Assembly: GCA_963922775.1 (NCBI GenBank)
Contig: CAWUJG010000004.1
Span: forward strand, 1-60,520
Source of the DNA: JAHDDH01 sp963922775
GTDB lineage: Bacteria > Bacteroidota > Bacteroidia > Cytophagales > Amoebophilaceae
Direction: 5' to 3'
DNA length: 60,520 bases
In this document: one piece after another, positions 36,983-46,456 of the stretch
How the letters are laid out: the number at the start of each line of letters is the position of its first letter
Position numbering within the stretch: position 1 is the stretch's first letter
Notes under the pieces: generated by a model
The model's database searches: none
What the model saw: the letters and a program-made list of their open reading frames with translations, nothing else
Told to the model about the DNA's origin: nothing
Position numbers and translations under genes: made by a program

Positions 36983-39751
36983 CTAATGAGCTTCTAGCCA
37001 AGTATTTCCTATGCCAATATCTACTTTAAGAGGTACATTTTGTAATGATACTGCACTTTCCATCAAAAACCTCACCTGATTTTTCACCTTATCTAATTCT
37101 TCTTTACACACATCTAACACCAGCTCATCATGAATTTGCATAACCATTTTTGTATGCATGGTATTTTTTTTTAACCATTTTTGCAGATGAATCATGGCTA
37201 TTTTTATAATTTCTGCTGCTGTGCCCTGTATAGGCGTATTAATAGCATTTCTTTCTGCTATACCCCTTAAAAGAGTATTTTTTGAATTGATATCTCTTAG
37301 CCAATGCTTTCTTCTCATTAATGTAGTGACATACTGATCTTTTTTTGCTTGGTCAATAATTTTCTGTCTATATGCGTTAATACCAGTAAATGTAGAAAAA
37401 TAAACCTCCATAAGTGCTTTAGCATCTTTTGTAGATATATCCAGTTGTTGCGATAATCCAAAAGCAGAAATTCCGTATAACATACCAAAGTTAGCTACCT
37501 TAGCTTTTCTACGCATATCTTTATCAATAAGGCTATCCTCTTGTATTTCAAACAATTGTTTTGCTGTAGCACAATGAATATCTTTTTCTTGTTGAAATGC
37601 CTCTATCATAATTTTATCTTGAGCAAAAGCAGCCATAATGCGTAACTCTATTTGAGAATAATCTGCTGACACCAAAACATGCCCATTAGATGGAATAAAA
37701 CAACTGCGTATAGATTTTCCTTGAGATGTACGTATAGGTATATTTTGCAAATTTGGATTGCTTGAACTTAAACGCCCTGTAATTACATTAGCTTGATGGT
37801 AAGTAGTATGTATCCGAAAACTTTTCTTACTTCTTAATTTAAATAAAGCATCTACATAAGTATTTTTCAACTTTTTTAACCCCCTATATTGCATAATATT
37901 TTGTATTATTGGATATTTCTTAGCCAGTTGTTGTAAAATTTTTTCTCCTGTAGCATACTGTCCTGATTTGGTTTTTGATGGCTTTTCTGCCAGTTTTAGT
38001 TGTTCAAAAAGTACATGACCTAATTGTTTAGGAGAATCAATATTAAATGATGTTTGTGCTTGACCATATATTTTTTTTTCAACAAGATCTAATTCATGTT
38101 GAAATTTTTTTGACAGCTCAACTAAAGCATCTCCATCAATATTAACACCATAACTTTCTATATCGCACAATATAGGAATGAGTGGCATTTCTAAAGCATA
38201 AAAAATTTTTTCATAACCTTCTTCATATAATTTTTGTTTAAAAATAGTATACAATTGCCATGTAATATCTACATCTTCACAAGCATATGTTTTTACCTTG
38301 TCTATAGGCACCTCTCTCATGGTAATGCCTTGCTTTTTTTCTCCTAATAAACTTTCTATAGATATGGGAGTATAATTCAGATACTGCTCAGAAATAATAT
38401 TTAAATTATGTCTATTTTCTGGATGTAAAAAAGCATGTGCAATCATAGTATCAAAAAAAGGACCTTTAATATCAATAGCATATTGTTTCAATACAGCAAT
38501 ATCATATTTAATATTTTGTCCTATTTTTACTATTTTTTTGTACTGTAATACATCAATAAAATACTGTAATATGCCTTGAGCTTGTATTTTATTTTCTGGT
38601 ATAGGTATATAATAAGCTTCATAAGCTTTATAAGCAAGAGCTATCCCTACAAGGGATGCCTGATAAGGATTTAAGCCTGTAGTTTCAGTGTCTAACACAA
38701 TAGCTTCTTGTGCTAATAACTTTTTTTTAAGTAAATTATAACCCTGTGTAGTATTAATTAAGTGGTATTGTACCAAACTTTTTTGAAAACTTTTATTTTT
38801 ACTTATTGTCTCTACTTCTTTTGAAGGAAATTTCGGATTTATAAAAAAATTTGTTTGTAGATTATAATATGCGTTATTATTAAATAGACGTTTAGCCAGC
38901 ATACGAAATTCTAGTTTATCAAAAATAGCCTTTAGGCTTTCTTTATCAAAACCTTTGTAGGCACTTTTTTCTTCACAAAAATCAATAGGTACTTTTGTAT
39001 ATATAGCTGCCAATTTTTTTGACATTAGTCCTTGTTCTTGGTATTTTTTTAGTATTTCTTGTAATTTTTTTCCTTGTACTTTATTAATATTATCAAAAAT
39101 ATTTTCTACGGAATCAAAATGTTGTATCAACTTTTGTGCTGTTTTAGGACCAATACCTGGAATTCCTGGTATATTATCTGAAGTATCTCCTTGTAAACCT
39201 AAAATATCTACTACTTGCGCTGTTCTTTTTATATTCCATTGAGTTAACACAGCCTGTTTATCTAAACAAATTGCTTTTTTCCCCATAAATGCTGGTCTAT
39301 ATAGATAGACATTATCTTCCACTAGCTGGGCAAAGTCTTTATCTGATGACATAATATAAGTTGCTATATTTTTTTTTGCTGCTTGCTGAGCTAATGTACC
39401 TAAAATATCATCTGCTTCATAGCCTTCTTTTACCATAATTGGAATTTGAAAAGCAGATATTATTTTTTTGATATAAGGAATAGCTATACTAATATCTTCA
39501 GGCTGTACCAGCCTATTAGATTTATATGCTGTGTATATTGCATGTCTAAATGTTTTTTCTTTGGCATCAAAGGCCACTATAATATGACTTGGCTTTTGAT
39601 TTTGGATAATATCTACTAGTGCATTGGTAAAACCTAATATAGGTCCTGTGTTAATATTTTGGGTGTTTATTCTAGGATTTTTTTGCATAGCAAAATAAGC
39701 CCTATAAATTAGGGCCATAGCATCGATAAGAAAAAGTTTACATTTATCCAT
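36983..39751 (-). CDS. polA: DNA polymerase I
   Basis: 922 residues with all three activities. The 5'-3' flap nuclease spans ~1-290 (FLIDAMALIYRAYFA, GYEADDILGT, GDTSDNIPGIPGIGPKTA). The 3'-5' exonuclease spans ~330-520 with intact VLDTETTGLNP (D-x-E), and the polymerase ~530-922. Polymerase motif A is SADYSQIELRIMAA, motif B RRKAKVANFGMLYG, motif C QIHDELVLDV. It fills gaps after Okazaki processing and repair. A complete polA is notable because strongly reduced symbionts often keep only the nuclease part. Confidence 0.97.
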   Translation of the reverse strand: MDKCKLFLIDAMALIYRAYFAMQKNPRINTQNINTGPILGFTNALVDIIQNQKPSHIIVAFDAKEKTFRHAIYTAYKSNRLVQPEDISIAIPYIKKIISAFQIPIMVKEGYEADDILGTLAQQAAKKNIATYIMSSDKDFAQLVEDNVYLYRPAFMGKKAICLDKQAVLTQWNIKRTAQVVDILGLQGDTSDNIPGIPGIGPKTAQKLIQHFDSVENIFDNINKVQGKKLQEILKKYQEQGLMSKKLAAIYTKVPIDFCEEKSAYKGFDKESLKAIFDKLEFRMLAKRLFNNNAYYNLQTNFFINPKFPSKEVETISKNKSFQKSLVQYHLINTTQGYNLLKKKLLAQEAIVLDTETTGLNPYQASLVGIALAYKAYEAYYIPIPENKIQAQGILQYFIDVLQYKKIVKIGQNIKYDIAVLKQYAIDIKGPFFDTMIAHAFLHPENRHNLNIISEQYLNYTPISIESLLGEKKQGITMREVPIDKVKTYACEDVDITWQLYTIFKQKLYEEGYEKIFYALEMPLIPILCDIESYGVNIDGDALVELSKKFQHELDLVEKKIYGQAQTSFNIDSPKQLGHVLFEQLKLAEKPSKTKSGQYATGEKILQQLAKKYPIIQNIMQYRGLKKLKNTYVDALFKLRSKKSFRIHTTYHQANVITGRLSSSNPNLQNIPIRTSQGKSIRSCFIPSNGHVLVSADYSQIELRIMAAFAQDKIMIEAFQQEKDIHCATAKQLFEIQEDSLIDKDMRRKAKVANFGMLYGISAFGLSQQLDISTKDAKALMEVYFSTFTGINAYRQKIIDQAKKDQYVTTLMRRKHWLRDINSKNTLLRGIAERNAINTPIQGTAAEIIKIAMIHLQKWLKKNTMHTKMVMQIHDELVLDVCKEELDKVKNQVRFLMESAVSLQNVPLKVDIGIGNTWLEAH

Positions 39752-39906
39752 AATATTCTTATTTTAAATTTTAACATTATATGCTATTAATTCATATAAT
39801 AAGGTAAAAAAGAAGAGAAAATAGTAATAGACCAAGCGCTTCGCAAAGATATAAATATAAAAAATTATAGAAAGTACAGGTCTATCAGATAGAAAATATG
39901 ATATGA

Positions 39907-40911
39907 TTAAAATGGCATACGCGGCAAAGATTCTACTGTTAAACTACAAAAATTCTTATCTAAAAACTGATAATATGCAGCTTGAGCTATCATAGCCGCA
40001 TTATCAGTACAATAAATACTTTGTGGCATAAAAACTTCCAACCCTTTTTGCTTTGCTAAAGCATATAATCTTTCTCTTATTCCCTTATTTGCTGCTACTC
40101 CTCCTGCAAGTGCAATAGTTGTAACCCCTGTTTTTTCTACAGCCTTCTCTAGTTTATTCAACAACATCTTAATCATAATATGTTGGATACTTGAACAAAG
40201 ATCATACATATTTTTAGCAATAAATTGTGCATCTTTTCTAATATTTTTTTGTAAAAAATACAATACAGCAGTTTTAATTCCACTAAAAGAAAAATCAAGG
40301 TCAGGCATTTGAGCCATAGAAAAAGTAAATTTTTTAGGGTCACCTTTTTGAGCATAGGTATCTATCATTTTACCACCAGGGTAAGGCATATGTAACATAC
40401 GTGCTATCTTATCATAAGCTTCTCCTATAGCATCATCTTGTGTTTGTCCTATAATTTGCATTTGAAAATAGTCTTTTACTAATACTAACTGTGTATGTCC
40501 TCCACTTATAGTTAAACATAAAAATGGAAACAATGGATAAGGTTTTTCAATAAAATTAGACAATACATGCGCTTTCATATGATGTACTGCTATAAGTGGA
40601 ATTTTTTTTGCTAAAGCCAATGCCTTTGCAAAAGCATTACCTACAATAAGAGAACCTAAAAGCCCTGGGCCTTGTGTAAAAGCTATAGCATGAAGACTAT
40701 TGAGTGTAACCTTAGCTTGTAAAAGTGCCTCTTCTACTACAGGAACTATTTTCTGCTGATGTGCACGTGAAGCCAATTCTGGAACAATACCACCAAATTT
40801 TTGATGTATCATTTGTGTAGATATAACATTGCTCTTTACTTCTCCATGCTGTATTACAGCAGCAGCAGTTTCATCACAAGAAGTTTCAATTGCAAGAATA
40901 GTAGGTAACAT
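39907..40911 (-). CDS. tsaD: tRNA t6A transferase TsaD
   Basis: Transfers threonylcarbamoyl to A37 of ANN-decoding tRNAs. 334 residues of the ASKHA fold. N-terminal LAIETSCDETAAAVI and the metal-binding HHMKAH (~110) are followed by LTISGGHTQLV, DFSFSGIKTAV and ALAGGVAANKGIR. The partner synthase gene (sua5/tsaC) lies at 50 kb. It starts at the ATG at 40911. Confidence 0.96.
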   Translation of the reverse strand: MLPTILAIETSCDETAAAVIQHGEVKSNVISTQMIHQKFGGIVPELASRAHQQKIVPVVEEALLQAKVTLNSLHAIAFTQGPGLLGSLIVGNAFAKALALAKKIPLIAVHHMKAHVLSNFIEKPYPLFPFLCLTISGGHTQLVLVKDYFQMQIIGQTQDDAIGEAYDKIARMLHMPYPGGKMIDTYAQKGDPKKFTFSMAQMPDLDFSFSGIKTAVLYFLQKNIRKDAQFIAKNMYDLCSSIQHIMIKMLLNKLEKAVEKTGVTTIALAGGVAANKGIRERLYALAKQKGLEVFMPQSIYCTDNAAMIAQAAYYQFLDKNFCSLTVESLPRMPF

Positions 40912-40976
40912 AAAAAACAGAAAGTTAATAAAATTGATCTATTGTAAAATACAATATTCGGATATTAGATTGATTT

Positions 40977-41987
40977 TTACCAAATATTTACTTCAGGAAG
41001 TAAAAAAATGCCCATTTTATTCCTAACATCTTTTTGTATTTTTTTTACAAACAAATACACTTTTTCTCCCGAAGCTTGCCCATAATGTACTACAATTAAA
41101 CTGTGCTTTGCATAAATACCAACACCATGTTCTTTTATACCTTTCCACCCACAGATTTCTATAAGCCAAGCTGCCGATACCTTTACCTGATTATTAGGCA
41201 TAGCATAGCCTTGTATATGAGGATATTTTTTCTGTAAGGATATATATTTTTTTTTGCTAATAATAGGATTTTGAAAAAAACTTCCTGCATTACCTATTTT
41301 TTTAGGATCAGGAAGCTTATTTTTTCGTATATCCATAATAGCCCTTCCTACATTTTGTATAGTATGTTGTTTTACTGCCATTTTAGCCAATGTACTTTGA
41401 ATAATACCATATTGAGTATGTAGTTGATGTTGGGCTGGAAGAGACAATTTAAAGGTAACATCAACAATAATATAACCATGCTCTTTTTTTTTAAAAAAAC
41501 TTTGTCTGTAGCCAAAATTACAATCTTGTTTATTAAACACACATAGTTTATTTCGTTCAATATCTAAGGCAGTGAGAGATACAAAAACATTAGCTAGAGA
41601 TACACCATAAGCCCCTATATTTTGGATAGGTGCTCCACCTACAGTACCAGGTATAAAAATCAAATTTTCTATGCCACCATAATTATTATTTAAACAGTAT
41701 AGTACAAAATGATGCCAAATAACTCCTGCACCAACTTTTAAATATATATAGCCCTTGCTTTTTTTAAAAAAACGTATTCCCTGTATATTTATTTTTATCA
41801 ATAGCCCTTCAATATCTTTTGTAAAAAGAATATTACTTCCTCCTCCTATAATATTTATGTTTTTATTTTGTGTAGCACAAATTATTTTTTTAAGATCAGC
41901 AATATGTTCTACAATTGCAAATGATTTTGACTTTACATCAATACCAAATGTATTATAAGGTTGTAATCTAATATTTTTTTTTATCAA
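40977..41987 (-). CDS. murB: UDP-N-acetylenolpyruvoylglucosamine reductase MurB
   Basis: Makes UDP-MurNAc for peptidoglycan with NADPH and FAD. The 336-residue type I form has YNTFGIDVKSKSF at the start, FAD-binding IIGGGSNILF, GIPGTVGGAPIQNIGAYG-type loop (here FIPGTVGGAPIQNIGAYG), FGYRQSFFK, and GSFFQNPI with the proton-donor serine. No ATG fits the conserved N-terminus, so the TTG at 41987 is the likely start. It argues that the cell still makes peptidoglycan precursors. Confidence 0.95.
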   Translation of the reverse strand: MIKKNIRLQPYNTFGIDVKSKSFAIVEHIADLKKIICATQNKNINIIGGGSNILFTKDIEGLLIKINIQGIRFFKKSKGYIYLKVGAGVIWHHFVLYCLNNNYGGIENLIFIPGTVGGAPIQNIGAYGVSLANVFVSLTALDIERNKLCVFNKQDCNFGYRQSFFKKKEHGYIIVDVTFKLSLPAQHQLHTQYGIIQSTLAKMAVKQHTIQNVGRAIMDIRKNKLPDPKKIGNAGSFFQNPIISKKKYISLQKKYPHIQGYAMPNNQVKVSAAWLIEICGWKGIKEHGVGIYAKHSLIVVHYGQASGEKVYLFVKKIQKDVRNKMGIFLLPEVNIW

Positions 41988-42195
41988 AATAAACGTATAA
42001 AAAAAATATTCTGATAAGCATATTTATTGAAATAAAAATTCGACATATAATATTTTTTTCTTTATATAATTTTTAACATTACAAGTCCATATTACAGTCA
42101 TACATAACTCTTAGAGTTAGTTACCTTTTTTACTATCATGTTTTGATCCATATTAAATTTTTCTAAAAATCATAAAAAATACATAAACTATTTGT

Positions 42196-43332
42196 TTAAA
42201 AAAGCTTAAAAAATGACATAAAAAAATGTTGGATATGACTGTTAGATAAAACAGCCAAAAAAATAGAAATAATTAGTCCTAACAAAGCATAATGCAAATC
42301 TTTTTTAATAGTACGAAAACTCTTGTATATGGCCCTTCTTCTTTTAAGAAGACGCTTTTTATTGATACTAATACCTAACTCTCTACCACCCAATAAGCCA
42401 ATAAATACCCAAGTAGTACTTATAGGTATATTGTTGAGATATTTAAAATAAAATAGAATAATAATATAAACAAGATCTACTAAAGTAGCTGCACGCACAT
42501 CTGTAATTTCAGATTTTTCTTTTACCATATGTTGTAATCGATCTCCTTTAGCGTAAAATAATAAACCAATACCTAAAAATATGATAGAAATAAAAAAAAA
42601 TAATTCTATTATATTTAATTTTCGAGGTAAAAATACAGCAATATTAGAAGCATCTTGCATTAGCCATATAGACCATAACAAACCACTGGTTATCCATTGA
42701 AAAATGATCCATTTTTTATGCGAAGAAGCTTTAAATATACGTTTAATAATACGTGATAAAAAATACCAAATACAAAAAGCTACTACAAAAGATACAAAAT
42801 AGCCCAACAAACTTTTTTGTATAACATGCCTCATAGTATACATATCTGAAACAAAAATGTTGAGCAACAAAAATGTAGTAGAAACAGGAATTCTAAACCT
42901 TGTAAGCACTAACAACACAATAGGAGAAAAGAGTTGTAAAAAATGGAATTGTGAAGGACTTTCAGCAAAACCTTTGGCTGATAAACGCTGGTAAGTAACA
43001 TCACCATCATACATTACCCAACTATAGGAGATAGTTAATACAAAAATAATACCAATAAAAAGCCAAAGATGCCACCATTTTTTACTCGAGTTAGAAGCAA
43101 TAAAAGTGCCTAAAGTTTGAATACTATCATTAGCAATAGCAGAGTAGCTAGCCAAAATAAATCCGAACCACATACAAAAGCGTGTATATGGAGTAATACA
43201 TATACAAATAGCACTTAAAAAAATAATTAAAGAAAAAAAATGTTTTTCTTTATGAAAAGCATCAAATATTTGATATGTATTTTTTAATAATCTTTTTTGT
43301 CTAATTTTTTGATTGATAGACTTTTTTTTCAT
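42196..43332 (-). CDS. PiT-like inorganic phosphate transporter
   Basis: 378 residues with about ten hydrophobic segments. Two PiT/PHO4 family signatures appear: ANDSIQTLGTFIASN near residue 70, and PVSTTFLLLN near 150 with a second copy NIPISTTWVFIGLLGGRE near 300. This two-fold repeat is the PiT fold. The charged N- and C-termini are longer than in classic PitA. Phosphate uptake is the family role; the sequence is diverged and the substrate is inferred. Confidence 0.75.
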   Translation of the reverse strand: MKKKSINQKIRQKRLLKNTYQIFDAFHKEKHFFSLIIFLSAICICITPYTRFCMWFGFILASYSAIANDSIQTLGTFIASNSSKKWWHLWLFIGIIFVLTISYSWVMYDGDVTYQRLSAKGFAESPSQFHFLQLFSPIVLLVLTRFRIPVSTTFLLLNIFVSDMYTMRHVIQKSLLGYFVSFVVAFCIWYFLSRIIKRIFKASSHKKWIIFQWITSGLLWSIWLMQDASNIAVFLPRKLNIIELFFFISIIFLGIGLLFYAKGDRLQHMVKEKSEITDVRAATLVDLVYIIILFYFKYLNNIPISTTWVFIGLLGGRELGISINKKRLLKRRRAIYKSFRTIKKDLHYALLGLIISIFLAVLSNSHIQHFFMSFFKLF

Positions 43333-43419
43333 ATTTAAGAGAAGCCAAAAGTAGAGAAAAATGATGAATTTTTTGGGAAGAATAGCCTAAAACATTAATT
43401 TCGTAAAAAATTTAAATTG

Positions 43420-44718
43420 ATGAATAGAATTCGTTATAAACATATTGATAATAGTCTTTTTCATACCCATAGACAAAATCTTTACAAACATTTGCCATCC
43501 AATGCCTTGGTAGTGCTTTATGCAAATAATATTATGCCAACTAATGGAGATGGAGTTTTTCCTTATAAACAAAATAGTGATCTGTTTTATTTTACAGGAA
43601 TTGATCAAGCCAATACAATCTTGATGCTTTATCCTGATGCAAAAGAAAACAAACATAAAGAAATTCTTTTTATTCAAAAAACCAATTCACATACTGCTAT
43701 TTGGGAAGGCACTAAATATACTATAGCACAAGCACAAAAAACATCTGCTATAGAAAATATACAATGGATAGATAATTTTAAATCTATTCTGCATAGCAAT
43801 ATGCTTCAAGCTGAACATATCTATCTTAACACCAATGAGCATGCTAGGGCAACACATAAAGTACTTACCAATACTGATTTATTTATCACTTGGTGTAAAA
43901 AAAGCTATCCTTTACATCAATATAAACGCTTAGCACCTATTATGCAAAAGCTCAGAATGGTAAAACTATCGCCTGAAATTGATCTTATACAAAAGGCTTG
44001 TGATATTACCGCCAAAGCATTTAAGCATGTATTACCACAAATTAAACCTGGAATACAAGAGTATGCAATAGAAGCAAATCTATTATCTACATTAATACAA
44101 CATGGTTCTAGAAATTTTGCATACAACCCCATAATAGCTTCAGGAAAAAATACTTGTATTTTACATTATGATAATAATAATAACATATTAAAAAAAGGAA
44201 GTCTATTGCTTATGGATATTGGCGCAGAATATGCCAACTACAATGCAGATGTAACACGCGTAGTGCCTATTGGGGGAAAATTTAGTCCAAGACAAAAAGA
44301 AGTATACCAAGCTGTACTCTATATTATGGATGAAGCAAAAAAAATGCTTACAGTAGGCAGTACATTACGAGAATATCATCAAAACTTAGCAGCAATAATT
44401 ACCGATCAGCTGATAAAAATCAGACTATTATCTAAACATGATGTACAAAAACAAAATAAAAATAATCCTTTATATAAGCACTACTGTATGCACAGTATCT
44501 CTCATTACTTAGGTTTAGATGTACATGATGTAGGATGTATAGATGAAAAATTAATGTCTGGTATGGTGCTTACTATAGAACCTGGAATTTATATCCCTAA
44601 AGAAGAAATTGGAATAAGGCTAGAAAATAATGTAGTAATACAGGATAATAGAGTCCAAGATTTAACATCAGATATTCCTTTAGCTATAGAAAATATAGAA
44701 GCCTATATGCATACTTAA
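43420..44718 (+). CDS. pepP: Xaa-Pro aminopeptidase (M24)
   Basis: A dinuclear-metal aminopeptidase that removes residues before proline. The N-terminal creatinase-like domain spans ~1-170 (YKQNSDLFYFTGID). The catalytic pita-bread domain has LMDIGAEYANYNADVTRVVP (two aspartates), HSISHYLGLDVHD (histidine), and IEPGIYI and RLENNVVI (two glutamates). The ATG at 43420 is preferred over the TTG at 43417. It is divergent from the PiT-like gene. Confidence 0.95.
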   Translation: MNRIRYKHIDNSLFHTHRQNLYKHLPSNALVVLYANNIMPTNGDGVFPYKQNSDLFYFTGIDQANTILMLYPDAKENKHKEILFIQKTNSHTAIWEGTKYTIAQAQKTSAIENIQWIDNFKSILHSNMLQAEHIYLNTNEHARATHKVLTNTDLFITWCKKSYPLHQYKRLAPIMQKLRMVKLSPEIDLIQKACDITAKAFKHVLPQIKPGIQEYAIEANLLSTLIQHGSRNFAYNPIIASGKNTCILHYDNNNNILKKGSLLLMDIGAEYANYNADVTRVVPIGGKFSPRQKEVYQAVLYIMDEAKKMLTVGSTLREYHQNLAAIITDQLIKIRLLSKHDVQKQNKNNPLYKHYCMHSISHYLGLDVHDVGCIDEKLMSGMVLTIEPGIYIPKEEIGIRLENNVVIQDNRVQDLTSDIPLAIENIEAYMHT

Positions 44719-44827
44719 TTCAAATTACATAATATATAAAAAATACTAAATTTTAATACATTTAGTCTTTATATTTGTATTTTTATTTCTATCTTTATTT
44801 TTTAGTAAAAAAATTATAATTTTTAGT

Positions 44828-45592
44828 ATGATGTTCAAACAGATATTTTTGTTTACGATATTTATCTTTATTTTTCACACTACACAAGCCAAATCAACTA
44901 AAGAAAAACTAATATATCGTATCCACTATGGGTGGATTAATATTGCAGAAGCTGCTATAGTTACAGATAAAAAGGCAGAAATAAACAATACTCCATGTTA
45001 TAAAGTAGATATTTATGGTTCAACCAAAGGAATAGTAAAATTTATAAGCAAAGTCAACAACCATTGGGGTTCATATATTGATGCAACATCTTACAAACCC
45101 TATCAATTTTATCGTTTCATTAAAGAGGGAAAATATAGAAAAAATGAAGTAGTATATTTTGACCATAAAAACAGAAAAATTACTGTAAAAGAATTGGATA
45201 AAGAAAATCCAAATAAAATTATAAAAACAAAACAATATGCTATGCAGCAAATATTTATTCAAGATATTGTTAGTGCATCTTATCAGTTAAGAAAACTAGA
45301 TTATAAAAAACTCAAGCCTAAAGATATAATCAACTTTAATATATTCTTTGATCATGAAGAAAGCAACTATCAAGCAAAATTTTTAGGTATAGAAAAATTA
45401 AAAACAGACATAGGTATCTATTATGCCTATGTTTTTGCTCCTTTTATACCTAGAAATAAAGTTTTTAAAAAAAAGCATCCTATAAAAGTATGGATATCAA
45501 ATGATGAAGCCAGAATACCGCTAAAAATTAAAGCTAATTTAAAAATAGGAGGTATTCAGATCGATATTAAAAAAAAAATACATAAATCATAA
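44828..45592 (+). CDS. DUF3108 domain exported protein
   Basis: 254 residues. A signal peptide spans ~1-22 (FLFTIFIFIFHTTQA), followed by the DUF3108 beta-rich domain starting LIYRIHYGWINIAEAAI and ending PIKVWISNDEARIPLKIKA. Members are periplasmic or outer-membrane-associated proteins of unknown function in Bacteroidetes and Proteobacteria. It is followed 12 bp later by tatA, and probably starts an operon of three genes. Confidence 0.85.
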   Translation: MMFKQIFLFTIFIFIFHTTQAKSTKEKLIYRIHYGWINIAEAAIVTDKKAEINNTPCYKVDIYGSTKGIVKFISKVNNHWGSYIDATSYKPYQFYRFIKEGKYRKNEVVYFDHKNRKITVKELDKENPNKIIKTKQYAMQQIFIQDIVSASYQLRKLDYKKLKPKDIINFNIFFDHEESNYQAKFLGIEKLKTDIGIYYAYVFAPFIPRNKVFKKKHPIKVWISNDEARIPLKIKANLKIGGIQIDIKKKIHKS

Positions 45593-45604
45593 AAAAAAAT
45601 TATT

Positions 45605-45805
45605 ATGTTATATAGCTTACTTTTTATTGGCGGATTAGGTACTGGAGAAGTAATCTTAATATTTACAGTAATAATCATACTATTCGGTGCAAAAAAAATA
45701 CCAGAAATAGCAAGAAGTTTAGGTAAAGGGATAAAAGAGTTCAAAGATGCAAGTAAAGAAATAAAAGAAGAAATTACTAAAGAAAAGGGAGAAGAAATAA
45801 AATAG
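45605..45805 (+). CDS. tatA: Twin-arginine translocase subunit TatA/E
   Basis: 66 residues: a single N-terminal membrane helix (GTGEVILIFTVIIILFG), the TatA hinge FGAKKIPEIARSLGKGIKEFK, and a charged amphipathic tail. It forms the pore-like assembly of the Tat export system. No tatC is in the window. It sits between the DUF3108 and TrpF-like genes with short gaps. Confidence 0.93.
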   Translation: MLYSLLFIGGLGTGEVILIFTVIIILFGAKKIPEIARSLGKGIKEFKDASKEIKEEITKEKGEEIK

Positions 45806-45820
45806 ACTCTAACAATAAAC

Positions 45821-46450
45821 ATGTACAAAGCAATAAAGCTAAATCATATCAATAATCTTAGCGATGCAAGGTATTGTGCTGGTATGGGTGTACATATGCT
45901 AGGATTTGCTATAGATCCTTACTACAAAAACTATTTGACAGCAGAAAAACTACATGCCATTACTGCTTGGATATCAGGCGTTAAAATAGTAGGAGAAATA
46001 TCTGAAGTACATATAGATGATACATTTCTAAAAAAATATGTATTAGATGTAATACAAATAGAAGAAAATACTATAATAAAAAGTAAAAAATTTATAACAA
46101 AAAAAAATATTAAAATAATAAGAAAAATTTGTGTAAAAACAGTTAAATCTATTTTAGAGTTAGAAAAAAAATTATTATACCTATCAGCTATTACAGATTA
46201 TTTTTTAATATCTACTACATTAAAAAAATTATATATTCCTTTACTACAAAAACACATTGTATATTTAGCAAAAAAATATCCTATAATCCAAGATTTTAAT
46301 ATTTCACCCAACAGTATTAATTATATTCTTACATTACCTCTATATGGCATAGCCTTTGATGGTGAAAATGAAATAAGACCAGGATACAAATCATATAAAA
46401 ATATGTCTGCTATTTTAGAAAAAATAGTCGATTATAATGCAAGGGTCTAG
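45821..46450 (+). CDS. TrpF-like (phosphoribosylanthranilate isomerase fold) protein
   Basis: 209 residues resembling TrpF: INNLSDARYCAGMGVHMLGFAID corresponds to the family's opening, then LTAEKLHAITAWISGVKIVGEI, and near the end YGIAFDGENEIRPGYKSY as the phosphate-binding loop. The catalytic cysteine motif K-x-C-G-x-T reads K-L-N-H-I-N, so tryptophan-pathway activity is doubtful. No other trp gene is present. Bacteroidetes carry a paralogue group of this kind with unknown function, and this is probably one. It converges on the TPR lipoprotein gene with only 6 bp between stops. Confidence 0.7.
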   Translation: MYKAIKLNHINNLSDARYCAGMGVHMLGFAIDPYYKNYLTAEKLHAITAWISGVKIVGEISEVHIDDTFLKKYVLDVIQIEENTIIKSKKFITKKNIKIIRKICVKTVKSILELEKKLLYLSAITDYFLISTTLKKLYIPLLQKHIVYLAKKYPIIQDFNISPNSINYILTLPLYGIAFDGENEIRPGYKSYKNMSAILEKIVDYNARV

Positions 46451-46456
46451 CTCTTT

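Noticed and set aside
45821..46450. trpF as a functional gene name
   Set aside because: The catalytic cysteine motif is missing and no other tryptophan gene is nearby.
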